Shown: positions 17,632-26,144 of the stretch, piece after piece
Layout of the letters: each line of letters begins with the position of its first letter
Numbering within the stretch: position 1 is the stretch's first letter
DNA from: a bacterium BMS3Bbin03
GTDB taxonomy: Bacteria; Zhuqueibacterota; JdFR-76; BMS3Abin05
Length of the DNA: 34,986 bases
NCBI GenBank assembly: GCA_002898015.1
Contig: BDTM01000044.1
Span: forward strand, 1 to 34,986
Direction: 5' to 3'
Notes under the pieces: model-generated
What the model was told of the DNA's origin: nothing
The model's database searches: none
The model's input: only the letters and a program-made list of their open reading frames with translations
Translations under genes and position numbers: made by a program

Positions 17632-17767
17632 TGATAATTTGTGAAAATTCGTGGGCTTTTTTTTTATTTTACAGTAATTCAGCCGTAAAAACATGGTCTG
17701 TTCCACGGAGCCGGACCTGCATTTGCAAACGGTTGTGCCGGCTGCGGGCTTTGTTCTCAAAATAAAC
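17632..17767 (-). repeat. Small dispersed element, inverted copy (element A)
   Basis: Its two ends match, perfectly and in inverted orientation, the ends of another copy at 34684-34804. A 25-nt match pairs 17632-17656 with 34780-34804, and a 19-nt match pairs 17749-17767 with 34684-34702. The order of the two blocks is conserved, while the 92-nt middle here is unrelated to the 77-nt middle there. The middle contains AGCCGG (17709-17714) with CCGGCT (17738-17743). No ORF is seen. It looks like a non-autonomous, MITE-like or modular repeat. Confidence 0.7.
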
Positions 17768-17813
17768 CATATCCACCTGTAAGCGAAGTAATACAATTTA
17801 GATAAAAAATAAC

Positions 17814-17841
17814 TTGACATTCTTGTATGAATATTGTTAAT
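17814..17841 (+). promoter_or_regulatory. Promoter for gcvPB and perhaps the signalling genes
   Basis: A perfect -35 box TTGACA (17814-17819) is followed after 16 nt by GTTAAT (17836-17841), with TTAATT one base further as an alternative. It overlaps a TTG codon at 17834 that would open a longer reading frame, which argues that translation starts downstream at 17894. Confidence 0.6.
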
Positions 17842-17893
17842 TTTAGAATTGGAAAAGATTCTCGGAATAGCCACGGATCAAACAGAGGCGCGG

Positions 17894-19345
17894 ATGTACG
17901 ATCAAATCATTTTTGAGATAGGTGCAAAGGGCAGGCAGGGTTATTCGCTTCCCAAAATGACGATTCGCCAAAAGCCGCTTGAAAAAATAATTCCAAAACG
18001 ATTCTTAAGAGGAAAGCCCGCCGAACTGCCCGAAATTTCGGAGCCAGAAGCTGTGCGCCATTTCGTCCATTTGTCAAATAAAAATTATCATGTGGATAAA
18101 GGGCTTTATCCGCTGGGTTCCTGCACGATGAAATATAATCCCAAAGTGAATGAAGACGCCTCCCGTCTGGAAGGATTTGCGGCCTTGCATCCGCAGCAGG
18201 AGAGTGAAGATGTGCAGGGTGCGCTGCAGCTCATGTACGAATTGTCCGGGGCGCTTTGCGAGATTTCGGGAATGAGTGCCGTGACGCTCCAGCCGGCCGC
18301 CGGTGCACACGGCGAATTGACCGGCATGATGATTGTGCGGGCCTACCACGAAAAGCGGGGAAACCCCCGAAAAAAAGTCCTGCTGCCCGATTCGTCTCAC
18401 GGCACCAATCCGGCAAGCTCGGTCATTTCGGGATATCAGGCGGTTCAGATTAAATCGAACCGCGAGGGGCTGGTGGACTTGGAAGCCCTGAAATCGAATC
18501 TGGGTGATGATGTGGCGGCGCTGATGCTGACGAACCCAAACACGCTGGGCTTGTTTGAATCCCAAATTACAGAGGTGAAAAAGCTCCTGGATGAAGCGGG
18601 CGCCCTGTTGTACATGGATGGTGCCAATCTGAACGCCCTGCTGGGAATTATCCGCCCCGGGGACCTGGGCGTGGATGTGATGCATTTTAATCTGCACAAA
18701 ACGTTCTCCACGCCGCACGGCGGCGGAGGGCCCGGCAGCGGGCCGGTCGGCGTTTCGAAACGATTGATGCCGTTTCTGCCGGTGCCGCAGATTGAAAAAA
18801 AGGGAGAGACGTATTATTTCAACAGCCGTTATCCGGATTCCATCGGCAGCGTGCAGGCATTTTACGGAAACTTCGGTGTGATGGTCAAGGCGTACACGTA
18901 CATCCGTCTGTTGGGGCCGGCAGGCCTGAAACAGGTGAGCCGCAATGCCATTATTAACGCAAATTATTTGCTGGAAAAAGTCAAGTCGGCGTACGAATTT
19001 CCATATTCAAGGCGGCCCATGCATGAGTTTGTCCTGTCCGGGGACCGGCAAAAAAAGAATGGGGTAAAAACGCTGGACATCGCCAAAAGATTATTGGATT
19101 TAGGATTTCATGCCCCGACCGTTTACTTCCCATTGATTGTTCATGAAGCGCTTATGATTGAGCCGACGGAGACCGAATCGAAACAGACATTGGATGCTTT
19201 TGCGGATGCTTTGCTTCGGATTGCCGGAGAAGCCGGGGAAACCCCGGAGATTGTGCAAAAGGCGCCTGTCACTACACCGGTCGGCCGCCTCGATGAAGCC
19301 CTTGCCGCGCGCCAGCTTCAGGTGAAGTGGGTGCCTGAAAGCTGA
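17894..19345 (+). CDS. gcvPB: Glycine dehydrogenase (decarboxylating) subunit 2
   Basis: C-terminal-type subunit of the two-subunit P-protein of the glycine cleavage system, which decarboxylates glycine and passes the aminomethyl group to lipoyl-GcvH. From the ATG it has 483 residues, the usual length. The PLP lysine is Lys269 in [11 protein letters not shown], followed by the G-G-G-G-P-G-S-G-P loop. [10 protein letters not shown] and S-H-G-T-N-P-A-S are also typical. The frame extends upstream to a TTG at 17834, but that codon overlaps the promoter, and AGAGG precedes the ATG. gcvPA, gcvT and gcvH are not in the window. The next gene starts 7 nt after the stop. Confidence 0.95.
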   Translation: MYDQIIFEIGAKGRQGYSLPKMTIRQKPLEKIIPKRFLRGKPAELPEISEPEAVRHFVHLSNKNYHVDKGLYPLGSCTMKYNPKVNEDASRLEGFAALHPQQESEDVQGALQLMYELSGALCEISGMSAVTLQPAAGAHGELTGMMIVRAYHEKRGNPRKKVLLPDSSHGTNPASSVISGYQAVQIKSNREGLVDLEALKSNLGDDVAALMLTNPNTLGLFESQITEVKKLLDEAGALLYMDGANLNALLGIIRPGDLGVDVMHFNLHKTFSTPHGGGGPGSGPVGVSKRLMPFLPVPQIEKKGETYYFNSRYPDSIGSVQAFYGNFGVMVKAYTYIRLLGPAGLKQVSRNAIINANYLLEKVKSAYEFPYSRRPMHEFVLSGDRQKKNGVKTLDIAKRLLDLGFHAPTVYFPLIVHEALMIEPTETESKQTLDAFADALLRIAGEAGETPEIVQKAPVTTPVGRLDEALAARQLQVKWVPES

Positions 19346-19352
19346 GGTTTAA

Positions 19353-20306
19353 ATGAAAAACGAATCCGGAAAGCGCCCCAAAATTTTATTGGTCGACGAC
19401 ATCATCATTAATCTGGAATTGCAGAAAGTGTATCTGCAGGATTCAGGTTACGACGTCATTATTGCCATGGACGGAGAAGAAGCGCTTCAGAAAGTTTATG
19501 ACGAGAAGCCGGATTTAATTCTTCTGGATGTCATGATGCCCAAAAGAAACGGGTTTGAAGTGTGCCGGATTCTAAAGAATAACCAGGACACGCGTTTCAT
19601 TCCGGTCATCATGGTTACGGCGCTGAAGGATGTCGAGGATAAAATCAACGGTATCGAGGCCGGTGCGGATGATTTTATTTCAAAGCCGTTTAACAAAACG
19701 GAATTAATGGCTCGTGTGCGTTCCTTATTGCGCATCAAATTTCTGCATGACGAGCTTGAAAATAAAATGGAGCAATTAGACGAAGCCCGGAAGAGATTTC
19801 AACAACTGGCAATCACGGACGGTCTGACGGAGCTTTTTAATTACCGGTACTTTCGCTCGCAATTGGAACACGAAGTGGCGCGTGCCAAACGGTACAATCT
19901 GGATTTGTCGCTTGTGATGGTGGATATTGATTTTTTCAAGAATTATAATGATACAAACGGCCACCCGGCCGGAGACATCGTTCTGAAAAAGATTGCCAGG
20001 GCTGTTCAGGAAAACATTCGAAAAATTGACATTCCCTGCCGTTACGGCGGGGAAGAATTTATTTTAATCTTACCGGACACCGGAAAACAAGCTGCAGTGG
20101 TGGTTGCCGAGAAAATGCGCAAACTGGTCGAACAGATGCCGTTTAAAAATCAGGAAGCTCAGCCCAATAAACGGCTTACGATCAGCATGGGTGTGGCCAC
20201 TTTTTCAGAAGATGGTGAAACTGCAGAAGAATTGATCCAGCAGGTCGATAAAAACCTGTACGCTGCCAAACAGTCGGGCAGAAACCGGGTTGTCGCTAAT
20301 TCATGA
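19353..20306 (+). CDS. Response regulator with GGDEF output (diguanylate cyclase)
   Basis: Predicted cytoplasmic c-di-GMP synthase controlled by phosphorylation, 317 residues. The receiver domain (about 9-125) has the acidic pair Asp15/16, phospho-acceptor Asp59 (L-L-D-V-M-M-P), Thr89 and Lys111. A coiled-coil linker (about 132-152) leads to the GGDEF domain. Its signature is G-G-E-E-F at 232-236, an active variant. An R-x-x-D inhibitory site (R223-K-I-D226) lies exactly five residues before it, so product feedback is expected. GAGG precedes the ATG, 7 nt after gcvPB. No phosphodiesterase is nearby. The kinase gene that follows is the likely phosphodonor, by position only. Confidence 0.93.
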   Translation: MKNESGKRPKILLVDDIIINLELQKVYLQDSGYDVIIAMDGEEALQKVYDEKPDLILLDVMMPKRNGFEVCRILKNNQDTRFIPVIMVTALKDVEDKINGIEAGADDFISKPFNKTELMARVRSLLRIKFLHDELENKMEQLDEARKRFQQLAITDGLTELFNYRYFRSQLEHEVARAKRYNLDLSLVMVDIDFFKNYNDTNGHPAGDIVLKKIARAVQENIRKIDIPCRYGGEEFILILPDTGKQAAVVVAEKMRKLVEQMPFKNQEAQPNKRLTISMGVATFSEDGETAEELIQQVDKNLYAAKQSGRNRVVANS

Positions 20307-20310
20307 ACGT

Positions 20311-22518
20311 ATGAATTTTTTCAAACGCAAATATTTATTGGGCCAATTGGTCTCGATGACGCTGTTAATTGCCCTGGTCCCCCTGTTTTTGATGGGGTCG
20401 TACTTTCTTTATCATAATTGGGCGAATGCGCGCAAAAATGCCCGGACGGTTCTTGCGTTCCAGACGCGGCTTTTGGAAACTGAAATTACCGGACATTTTC
20501 TGCGCCCGTGGCTGGATGAATTACGATTCTCCCAAATCGAAGAAAAGCGTCCCGGCGGAGAAAAAGTTCCGGCGGTATTTTCTCAAATTTTACGGATTTC
20601 AATGAAAAGCGAGGGACCGTCCCCTAATTCTTTTAAGGTTAAAGTTATTTATGATGCCGAGCAAAAAGATCACTTGAGAATTCCGGAAAATTTTTTACGG
20701 ACGTTTTTAGATAATCCATCCTGGAAATCCCGTTCAATTTGGATCAGTCCCGTGTATCATTCGGGAACGGATCAGACCGGCTATTTTTTACTCACAGGCA
20801 ACCGACTGCGGCATCCGGAGAAATCTTCTGTAGATGTGGCCGTGATTCCGGTTTCTTCACTTCTTAATCGTCTAAAGACGGTTGTCTCTTCGGATTGGAA
20901 AAAATACCGGTTCGGCATTATCGACGCCGACAGGCAATACTTCATCCTCTCCGGGACCGGCTTAACATCGGCTGAATTGCAGGAGCTCAGACAACATTGG
21001 CCTACTCTGGCGGAGGGCGGAAATAGCGAAAATAATCTTGCCCGTCAAAGGATCGAAAAGGGCTGGTTCACACAATTGGAGCAGGTAGAGGATCTTCCGC
21101 TGTGGGTTTTCGGGCAGATCCCGAAACCGGAAATGTTTGCCTCTTTTTTGGGGATCAATCTGGAGTTTTTCATTTTTTTGCTTTTTGGAATTCTGGCGGC
21201 ATTCCTCGGCGCGTGGTATTTTGCGAAGAAGATCACGGTGCCGCTGCAGCACTTTGCCAAATCGGCGACCGAGATTGCCCGCGGAGATTTTACGCAGAAA
21301 ATTGAAATTAATTCAAATGATGAAATCGGGCGGCTGGCGAGAATATTTAATTACATGATGGTCGAACTCCGGCGGCTGAACGAAATGAATTTGAATCAGA
21401 TTATTTCGGAGCGTGCAAAAACCCGTGCGGTTATCAAAAATATTACGGACGGCGTGATTGTGACCGACCCCCGCGGGAATATTATGATGATTAACGCCGC
21501 TGTCGAAGAATGGTTTCAGATTGAAGAATCCAGGGTGCTCGAACGGCCGCTGGATAAAGTCCTCCCGAATGAGCATCTGGAGAACCTGATTCAGGATATG
21601 CGGCAGGAGCCGGGATTCAGAACTTATGCCCGTGAAATCTCAATCCGGCTGCCGGGGAAACGCAAGGAGAGCTATTTTCAGGCCCATTCCGGCTGGGTTT
21701 ACGACCAGGACAGGCGCCGGATTGCGGCCGTGACGATTTTTCGGGATATCACACGGGAGAAGGAAGTCGATCGCATGAAAACAGAATTGGTGTCGCTTGT
21801 GGCACACGAATTGCGCTCTCCGCTGACTTCCATTTCAGGATTTGCCGAACTTCTTCTGGATACGCCGCTTAATGACAACAGCATTTACGAGTACTCCAAA
21901 ATCATTAAACAGGAATCCGACCGGCTCTCCGACCTTGTCAATAAATTTCTGGATCTGACGCGTATCGAAGCCGGCAAGATGGATTTTCGTCCCCAGCCCC
22001 TGCAATTGCGGGAGCTCATCGAGGGCATTTTGTACATTGCCAGCAGTCATGCACAGACCAAAAACATCATTCTGGACGTCAAGCTTCAGGATGAGATGGA
22101 TCCGGTTCTGGCGGATTCCAAGCTGATGTCTGAAGTCGTGCTGAATTTGCTTTCAAATGCCATAAAATACAGTCCGCGCGACACAACCATTAAGCTGACT
22201 CTGCGGGAAGAGGCAGATTCGGTTATTCTCGAGGTGAGCGATCAGGGTTACGGAATCCCGGAAAAGCATTTGGGCCGGATTTTTGATAAATTTTTTCGTG
22301 TAAAAGATGAAGCCGCACAGGAAGAGAGAGGCACGGGACTGGGTCTTTCTCTGGTGAAAGAGATTGTGGAATTACACAAAGGCATCATCAAGGTTGAAAG
22401 TACCATCGGGAATGGTTCCGTATTTCGGGTGATTTTACCCAGGCAGCGATCCATCCAATCAGGGGACGGGAACGGGGAGGCGCACGATAGGATGGCCCAT
22501 TCGGTCATTCAGGAGTAG
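20311..22518 (+). CDS. Membrane sensor histidine kinase (dCache-like, HAMP, PAS, HisKA, HATPase)
   Basis: A 735-residue inner-membrane kinase. A first transmembrane helix (about 11-34) and a second (about 283-304) enclose a roughly 245-residue periplasmic sensor region, probably Cache-like by size and position. Then come HAMP (about 305-358, with E-I-A-R-G-D-F and D-E-I-G-R-L), PAS (about 368-485), HisKA with His499 in L-V-A-H-E-L-R-S-P-L, and the ATPase domain (N box L-L-S-N-A-I-K-Y-S, G1 D-Q-G-Y-G-I-P, G2 R-G-T-G-L-G-L-S). The frame begins at a TTG (20290) that overlaps the previous gene; the ATG at 20311 starts a normal positively charged N-terminus. It is the only kinase of the cluster with membrane helices. 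Confidence 0.93.
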   Translation: MNFFKRKYLLGQLVSMTLLIALVPLFLMGSYFLYHNWANARKNARTVLAFQTRLLETEITGHFLRPWLDELRFSQIEEKRPGGEKVPAVFSQILRISMKSEGPSPNSFKVKVIYDAEQKDHLRIPENFLRTFLDNPSWKSRSIWISPVYHSGTDQTGYFLLTGNRLRHPEKSSVDVAVIPVSSLLNRLKTVVSSDWKKYRFGIIDADRQYFILSGTGLTSAELQELRQHWPTLAEGGNSENNLARQRIEKGWFTQLEQVEDLPLWVFGQIPKPEMFASFLGINLEFFIFLLFGILAAFLGAWYFAKKITVPLQHFAKSATEIARGDFTQKIEINSNDEIGRLARIFNYMMVELRRLNEMNLNQIISERAKTRAVIKNITDGVIVTDPRGNIMMINAAVEEWFQIEESRVLERPLDKVLPNEHLENLIQDMRQEPGFRTYAREISIRLPGKRKESYFQAHSGWVYDQDRRRIAAVTIFRDITREKEVDRMKTELVSLVAHELRSPLTSISGFAELLLDTPLNDNSIYEYSKIIKQESDRLSDLVNKFLDLTRIEAGKMDFRPQPLQLRELIEGILYIASSHAQTKNIILDVKLQDEMDPVLADSKLMSEVVLNLLSNAIKYSPRDTTIKLTLREEADSVILEVSDQGYGIPEKHLGRIFDKFFRVKDEAAQEERGTGLGLSLVKEIVELHKGIIKVESTIGNGSVFRVILPRQRSIQSGDGNGEAHDRMAHSVIQE

Positions 22519-22543
22519 TCAAAAGTGAGGAGAGATAAAATCG

Positions 22544-24157
22544 ATGCCCAGACGCAAGATTCTATTGGTAGAAGACAATGTTGACCATGCCGAATTGACG
22601 GAATTATCGTTAAAAAGACACATCTCAAACATTGAAGTCATTAAATCCCATTCCGGCAAAGCCTGCATGGAGGTACTCGCATCGGATTCATTTGATGTCA
22701 TCATTCTGGATTATTCCCTGCCGGACAGGAATGGACTGCTTATTTTAAAAAGCATCAAATCACACCGAATTAAAACACCCGTCATTATTGTGACCGGCAT
22801 GGGCAGCGAAGCGATCGCCGTTAAAGCGATCAAAAACGGTGCTTACGATTATTTGATCAAATCCGACGGCTACCTGGTCACATTGCCGGTAACGGTTCAA
22901 AAAGTGTTGCAGAATAAAGGGCTTGAAGATTTACTGGATGAAACCGAACAGCGGTACAAAGACCTGGTTGAAAATGCCAATGACGGCATTTATGTTCTGG
23001 ATAACCAGGGACGGTTTATATTAATCAACAATACAATCGAGGACTTTACGGGTTACAGCCGGGAAGAATTGCTGAAAACGCATTTCAGACATCTCATTGC
23101 CAAAGAGGAGAAGCAGCGCTGGCTGTCCCTCTTAAAGCAATTTAAGGATCACAATAATCTGGATCATATTGAAACCGTGATCCGGACCAAAGACGGAAAA
23201 AAGATACCCGTGGAACTTAACATCACGCCCATTTTCAAAAACGGAGAAATCGACGGGTACCAGGGAATTGCACGGGATATCTCGGCCCGCATCAAAACCG
23301 ATAATGAAATTAGACGCCAGAGCAAAGAACTTAAAAAGCTTAATGAAGAACTGAAGCAAAAGAATAAAGAATTAGAAGAAATTAACCGGCTGAAATCTCA
23401 GTTTGTTTCCAACGTGAGCCATGAATTGCGCACGCCTTTAAACGGGGTGCTCGGATACGCCGAGCTTCTGCGGGACGGCATTTACGGGCAGGTGAACAAC
23501 GATCAGAAGAAAGCGCTTCAAAATATTATCTCTTCCGGCAATCACCTGTTGGATCTGATCAACGAGATTCTGGATTTCTCGAAGCTCCAGAACGGAAGGA
23601 TGATGTTGTACAAGGAAGTCTGTTCAATTTATGACATCGTCGACGCCGTAGAGGCGACCTTCCGGCCAATCGTACGGAATTGCCCCATCGAGTTTATGGT
23701 CAACATCGAACCCGATTTGCCGAAGGTGTATGTCGATTCACAAAAAATTTATCAGGTGTTTCTGAATGTGGTGGGGAATGCGGTCAAATTTACGTCGCAG
23801 GGGGAGATCGAGATTCGAGGCCGGCTGGAAGGGGATGAGATTTTGTTTTCGGTGCGTGACACGGGCATTGGTGTCTCCAAAGAGAATCTAAAATTCGTTT
23901 TTGAAGAATTCAGACAGTTGGACGGTTCCAAGACCCGGCGTTTCGGCGGAACAGGTATCGGGCTCAGCCTGACCAAGCAACTGCTCGAATTGCACGGGGG
24001 CAGGATTTGGATCGAATCCGAATTAGGAAAAGGCTCGACTTTTTATTTTACGCTCTCCGCTTTAAAAGAAACCCCCGAAGATGAAAATGTCGTGACCCGC
24101 TTCGGGCGGGAGGAGAACGGACGACCCCGTTTTGCCCGGGAGGGAAGCGTGAAATGA
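22544..24157 (+). CDS. Receiver-PAS-histidine kinase hybrid
   Basis: Soluble protein of 537 residues with the receiver at the N-terminus. The receiver (about 5-122) has Asp56 in I-I-L-D-Y-S-L-P and Lys106. PAS follows (about 133-250), then a highly charged coiled coil (250-283). HisKA carries His293 in V-S-H-E-L-R-T-P-L-N. The ATPase domain has N-V-V-G-N-A-V-K-F-T, D-T-G-I-G-V and G-T-G-I-G-L-S-L. A receiver in front of a kinase means the protein may take its input as phosphate from another kinase, such as the membrane kinase 25 nt upstream. GAGGAGAG (22527-22534) precedes the ATG. Confidence 0.93.
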   Translation: MPRRKILLVEDNVDHAELTELSLKRHISNIEVIKSHSGKACMEVLASDSFDVIILDYSLPDRNGLLILKSIKSHRIKTPVIIVTGMGSEAIAVKAIKNGAYDYLIKSDGYLVTLPVTVQKVLQNKGLEDLLDETEQRYKDLVENANDGIYVLDNQGRFILINNTIEDFTGYSREELLKTHFRHLIAKEEKQRWLSLLKQFKDHNNLDHIETVIRTKDGKKIPVELNITPIFKNGEIDGYQGIARDISARIKTDNEIRRQSKELKKLNEELKQKNKELEEINRLKSQFVSNVSHELRTPLNGVLGYAELLRDGIYGQVNNDQKKALQNIISSGNHLLDLINEILDFSKLQNGRMMLYKEVCSIYDIVDAVEATFRPIVRNCPIEFMVNIEPDLPKVYVDSQKIYQVFLNVVGNAVKFTSQGEIEIRGRLEGDEILFSVRDTGIGVSKENLKFVFEEFRQLDGSKTRRFGGTGIGLSLTKQLLELHGGRIWIESELGKGSTFYFTLSALKETPEDENVVTRFGREENGRPRFAREGSVK

Positions 24158-24236
24158 AAAGTTTCAAAACGACCTGCGGCCCGCGCCGCATCCCAAAGTT
24201 TAATGATTGCCTGACTTTCTTGAGAGGGAAGTAATA

Positions 24237-26144
24237 ATGAATCCGGATGGTAAAAAAAAGTCTGTTTTGTTGATTGATGATGACCCCGATATGCTGGACA
24301 TCGGGCGGATTATTATTCGAAAAGCCGGCTATCATTTTGTAGAAGCGACGACCCCGAATGAGGGTTTCGATAAAATTGAAAAGCATCATCCCAATCTTGT
24401 GCTGCTGGATTATATGATGCCGGATATGAAGGGGGATGAATTTTTTGAACGGTTTGCCTCCGACGAGAAATTTGAACCCTATCGGGATATTCCGGTGATC
24501 ATGCTGACAGCCAGAAGCGACAATGGGATCGACCGGGTTTCCCTGTTCAAAAAAGGGCTGGCGGCATTTTTAGTCAAACCGTTCGGGCATCGTGAGCTCA
24601 TTAATATCATTGAGAATGTGCTTCAACTGAACGAAATCCGAAGTCAAAATATGGCCCTGCAGCAGGAGATTAAACGCACCCAGTACAAATATCGTGATCT
24701 TGTCGAAAATGCCAACGACTTAATTTTCACACTCGATGAAGCCGGCCGGTTCGTTTTTGTGAACAACCGGATACAGCTTTTAACCGGATTTTCCGAGAAT
24801 GAGTGGCTGCATCAATCCATTTTCGATGTCATTGTTCAGGATGATCATGAAATAATCAGGCACGCTTTTCAGGAATGCCTGTCCGGAAATTGCGGCACGG
24901 TCGAGTTCCGGATCCTGCATAAGAAGGGCGGAATTCATTATTTCTCCGCCAATCTGAATCCTCTCCACGATCAGAAAAAAATCGGCGGCGTGGTGGGGAT
25001 TGCCAGAGATATTACCGATCGTATTAAGTTGGAAAACCAAATTGTTGAACTCAAAAATTTCAATGAAAGCATCATTAAAAGCATCGGGTCCGGTTTGATC
25101 ACGGTGGATTTAGACCGGAAGATCACTTATTTCAATGCCGGCGCCGAGAAAATTTTGAAGATTCCGGTTGAAGAGGTCATTGGAAATCCGATCGATAAAA
25201 TTTTACCCCCGAAAGAGGTGGAAAAATTTCTGCCCGTCGATCAAAAAGAGTCTTTTTCTCCGCTAAATCGCGAGATGGAAGTGACAAACGGAAAAGGGAA
25301 TAAGGTTTTTATCGGATTCACAAACACGCCGTGGGTGGATAATGCCAATCGCAAGATGGGCACGATCATCAGTTTTCGCGATATTTCCGAGATCAAGCGC
25401 CTGCAGATTGAAATGATTCGGATGGATCGTCTGGCGTCACTGGGCGTGTTGGCCTCCGGAATTGCGCATGAAATTCGGAATCCGCTGGCCGGGATCAAGA
25501 CCATGGCGCAGACCCTTGAAGAAGAGATCGAGCCGGACGATTCCAGGCGGGAGTACCCGTCGCGAATCATTCGACAGGTGAATCGTCTCGATGAGCTTCT
25601 GAAGGCCTTTTTTTCGTACGCAAGACCCAGACCGCCCATCAAAAAATGGCATGATTTGCCGGACATTGTCCACGAAGTGGTGGTGCTGCTGAACAAGAAG
25701 ATCAGCAGTTCGAAGATCGATCTCAGTGAAATATATGATGAAAATTTGCCGAAGATTTTTGTGGATTTGAACCAGATTCAGCAGGTTTTCATCAACCTGA
25801 TTTTAAATGCCGTCGATGCGATGTCGGAGGGAGGTCATCTCGTCATCAAGGCCCGGGCCGTCACAACCCGGGTGGAAGCCGTGGATAGACGGCGCAAAAT
25901 TTTCCGGAACAAAAGGCTGAAATCGCTTTACACGGAAGTCCTGGTCAAAGATACCGGCTCCGGGATCCAACAGGCGCATCTTGAGGCGATTTTCGACCCG
26001 TTTTTCACAACGAAATCTCAGGGAACCGGCCTCGGACTTTCAATTGTCTATCGTATTTTGGAGGAACACGGCGGGAATATTAAAGTGACCAGCGAGCCGG
26101 GAAAGGGAACCACATTTGCGCTACTTTTGCCTTCGGAGGAATAA
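24237..26144 (+). CDS. Receiver-PAS-PAS-histidine kinase, NtrB/AtoS type
   Basis: Soluble 635-residue kinase. The receiver (about 9-128) has Asp58 in L-L-D-Y-M-M-P-D and Lys114. Two PAS domains follow (about 152-265 and 274-388). The H box reads L-A-S-L-G-V-L-A-S-G-I-A-H-E-I-R-N-P-L-A-G-I with His411, the form usual in kinases that partner NtrC-type regulators. The ATPase domain has N-L-I-L-N-A-V-D-A-M, D-T-G-S-G-I and G-T-G-L-G-L-S-I. The frame opens at TTG 24207, but AGAGGGAAG (24223-24231) supports the ATG at 24237. Its stop abuts the start of the sigma-54 activator, so the two very likely form a pair. Confidence 0.94.
   Translation: MNPDGKKKSVLLIDDDPDMLDIGRIIIRKAGYHFVEATTPNEGFDKIEKHHPNLVLLDYMMPDMKGDEFFERFASDEKFEPYRDIPVIMLTARSDNGIDRVSLFKKGLAAFLVKPFGHRELINIIENVLQLNEIRSQNMALQQEIKRTQYKYRDLVENANDLIFTLDEAGRFVFVNNRIQLLTGFSENEWLHQSIFDVIVQDDHEIIRHAFQECLSGNCGTVEFRILHKKGGIHYFSANLNPLHDQKKIGGVVGIARDITDRIKLENQIVELKNFNESIIKSIGSGLITVDLDRKITYFNAGAEKILKIPVEEVIGNPIDKILPPKEVEKFLPVDQKESFSPLNREMEVTNGKGNKVFIGFTNTPWVDNANRKMGTIISFRDISEIKRLQIEMIRMDRLASLGVLASGIAHEIRNPLAGIKTMAQTLEEEIEPDDSRREYPSRIIRQVNRLDELLKAFFSYARPRPPIKKWHDLPDIVHEVVVLLNKKISSSKIDLSEIYDENLPKIFVDLNQIQQVFINLILNAVDAMSEGGHLVIKARAVTTRVEAVDRRRKIFRNKRLKSLYTEVLVKDTGSGIQQAHLEAIFDPFFTTKSQGTGLGLSIVYRILEEHGGNIKVTSEPGKGTTFALLLPSEE
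26135..26140 (+). promoter_or_regulatory. Ribosome binding site supporting a TTG start
   Basis: GGAGGA at 26135-26140 lies inside the end of the preceding kinase gene, 4 nt before the TTG at 26145. The first in-frame ATG codons are well inside the receiver domain, so the TTG start is required for a complete domain. Confidence 0.8.

Larger units (their letters stand above)
17405..17893. other. Intergenic region before gcvPB with repeat element and promoter
   Basis: No gene is seen. The stretch contains a low-complexity run with short phrases like those at the right window end (for example around 17570-17600 and 34932-34950), the minus-oriented repeat element 17632-17767, and a sigma-70-like promoter at 17814-17841. 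I looked for a glycine-riboswitch-like pair of aptamers upstream of gcvPB and found none that I could support. Confidence 0.5.

Noticed and set aside
17405..17893. Glycine riboswitch upstream of gcvPB
   Set aside because: I looked for paired aptamer-like structures. The region is explained by repeats and a promoter, and no aptamer core could be identified by eye; an Infernal scan would settle it.
17834..17893. Longer gcvPB product starting at TTG 17834
   Set aside because: The TTG overlaps the likely -10 region, and the ATG at 17894 has a ribosome binding site and gives the family's normal N-terminus.
18074..18718. 214-codon minus-strand frame inside gcvPB
   Set aside because: It is antisense to the conserved core of gcvPB; its His/Arg/Gln-rich composition is that of a shadow frame, and no ribosome binding site was noted.
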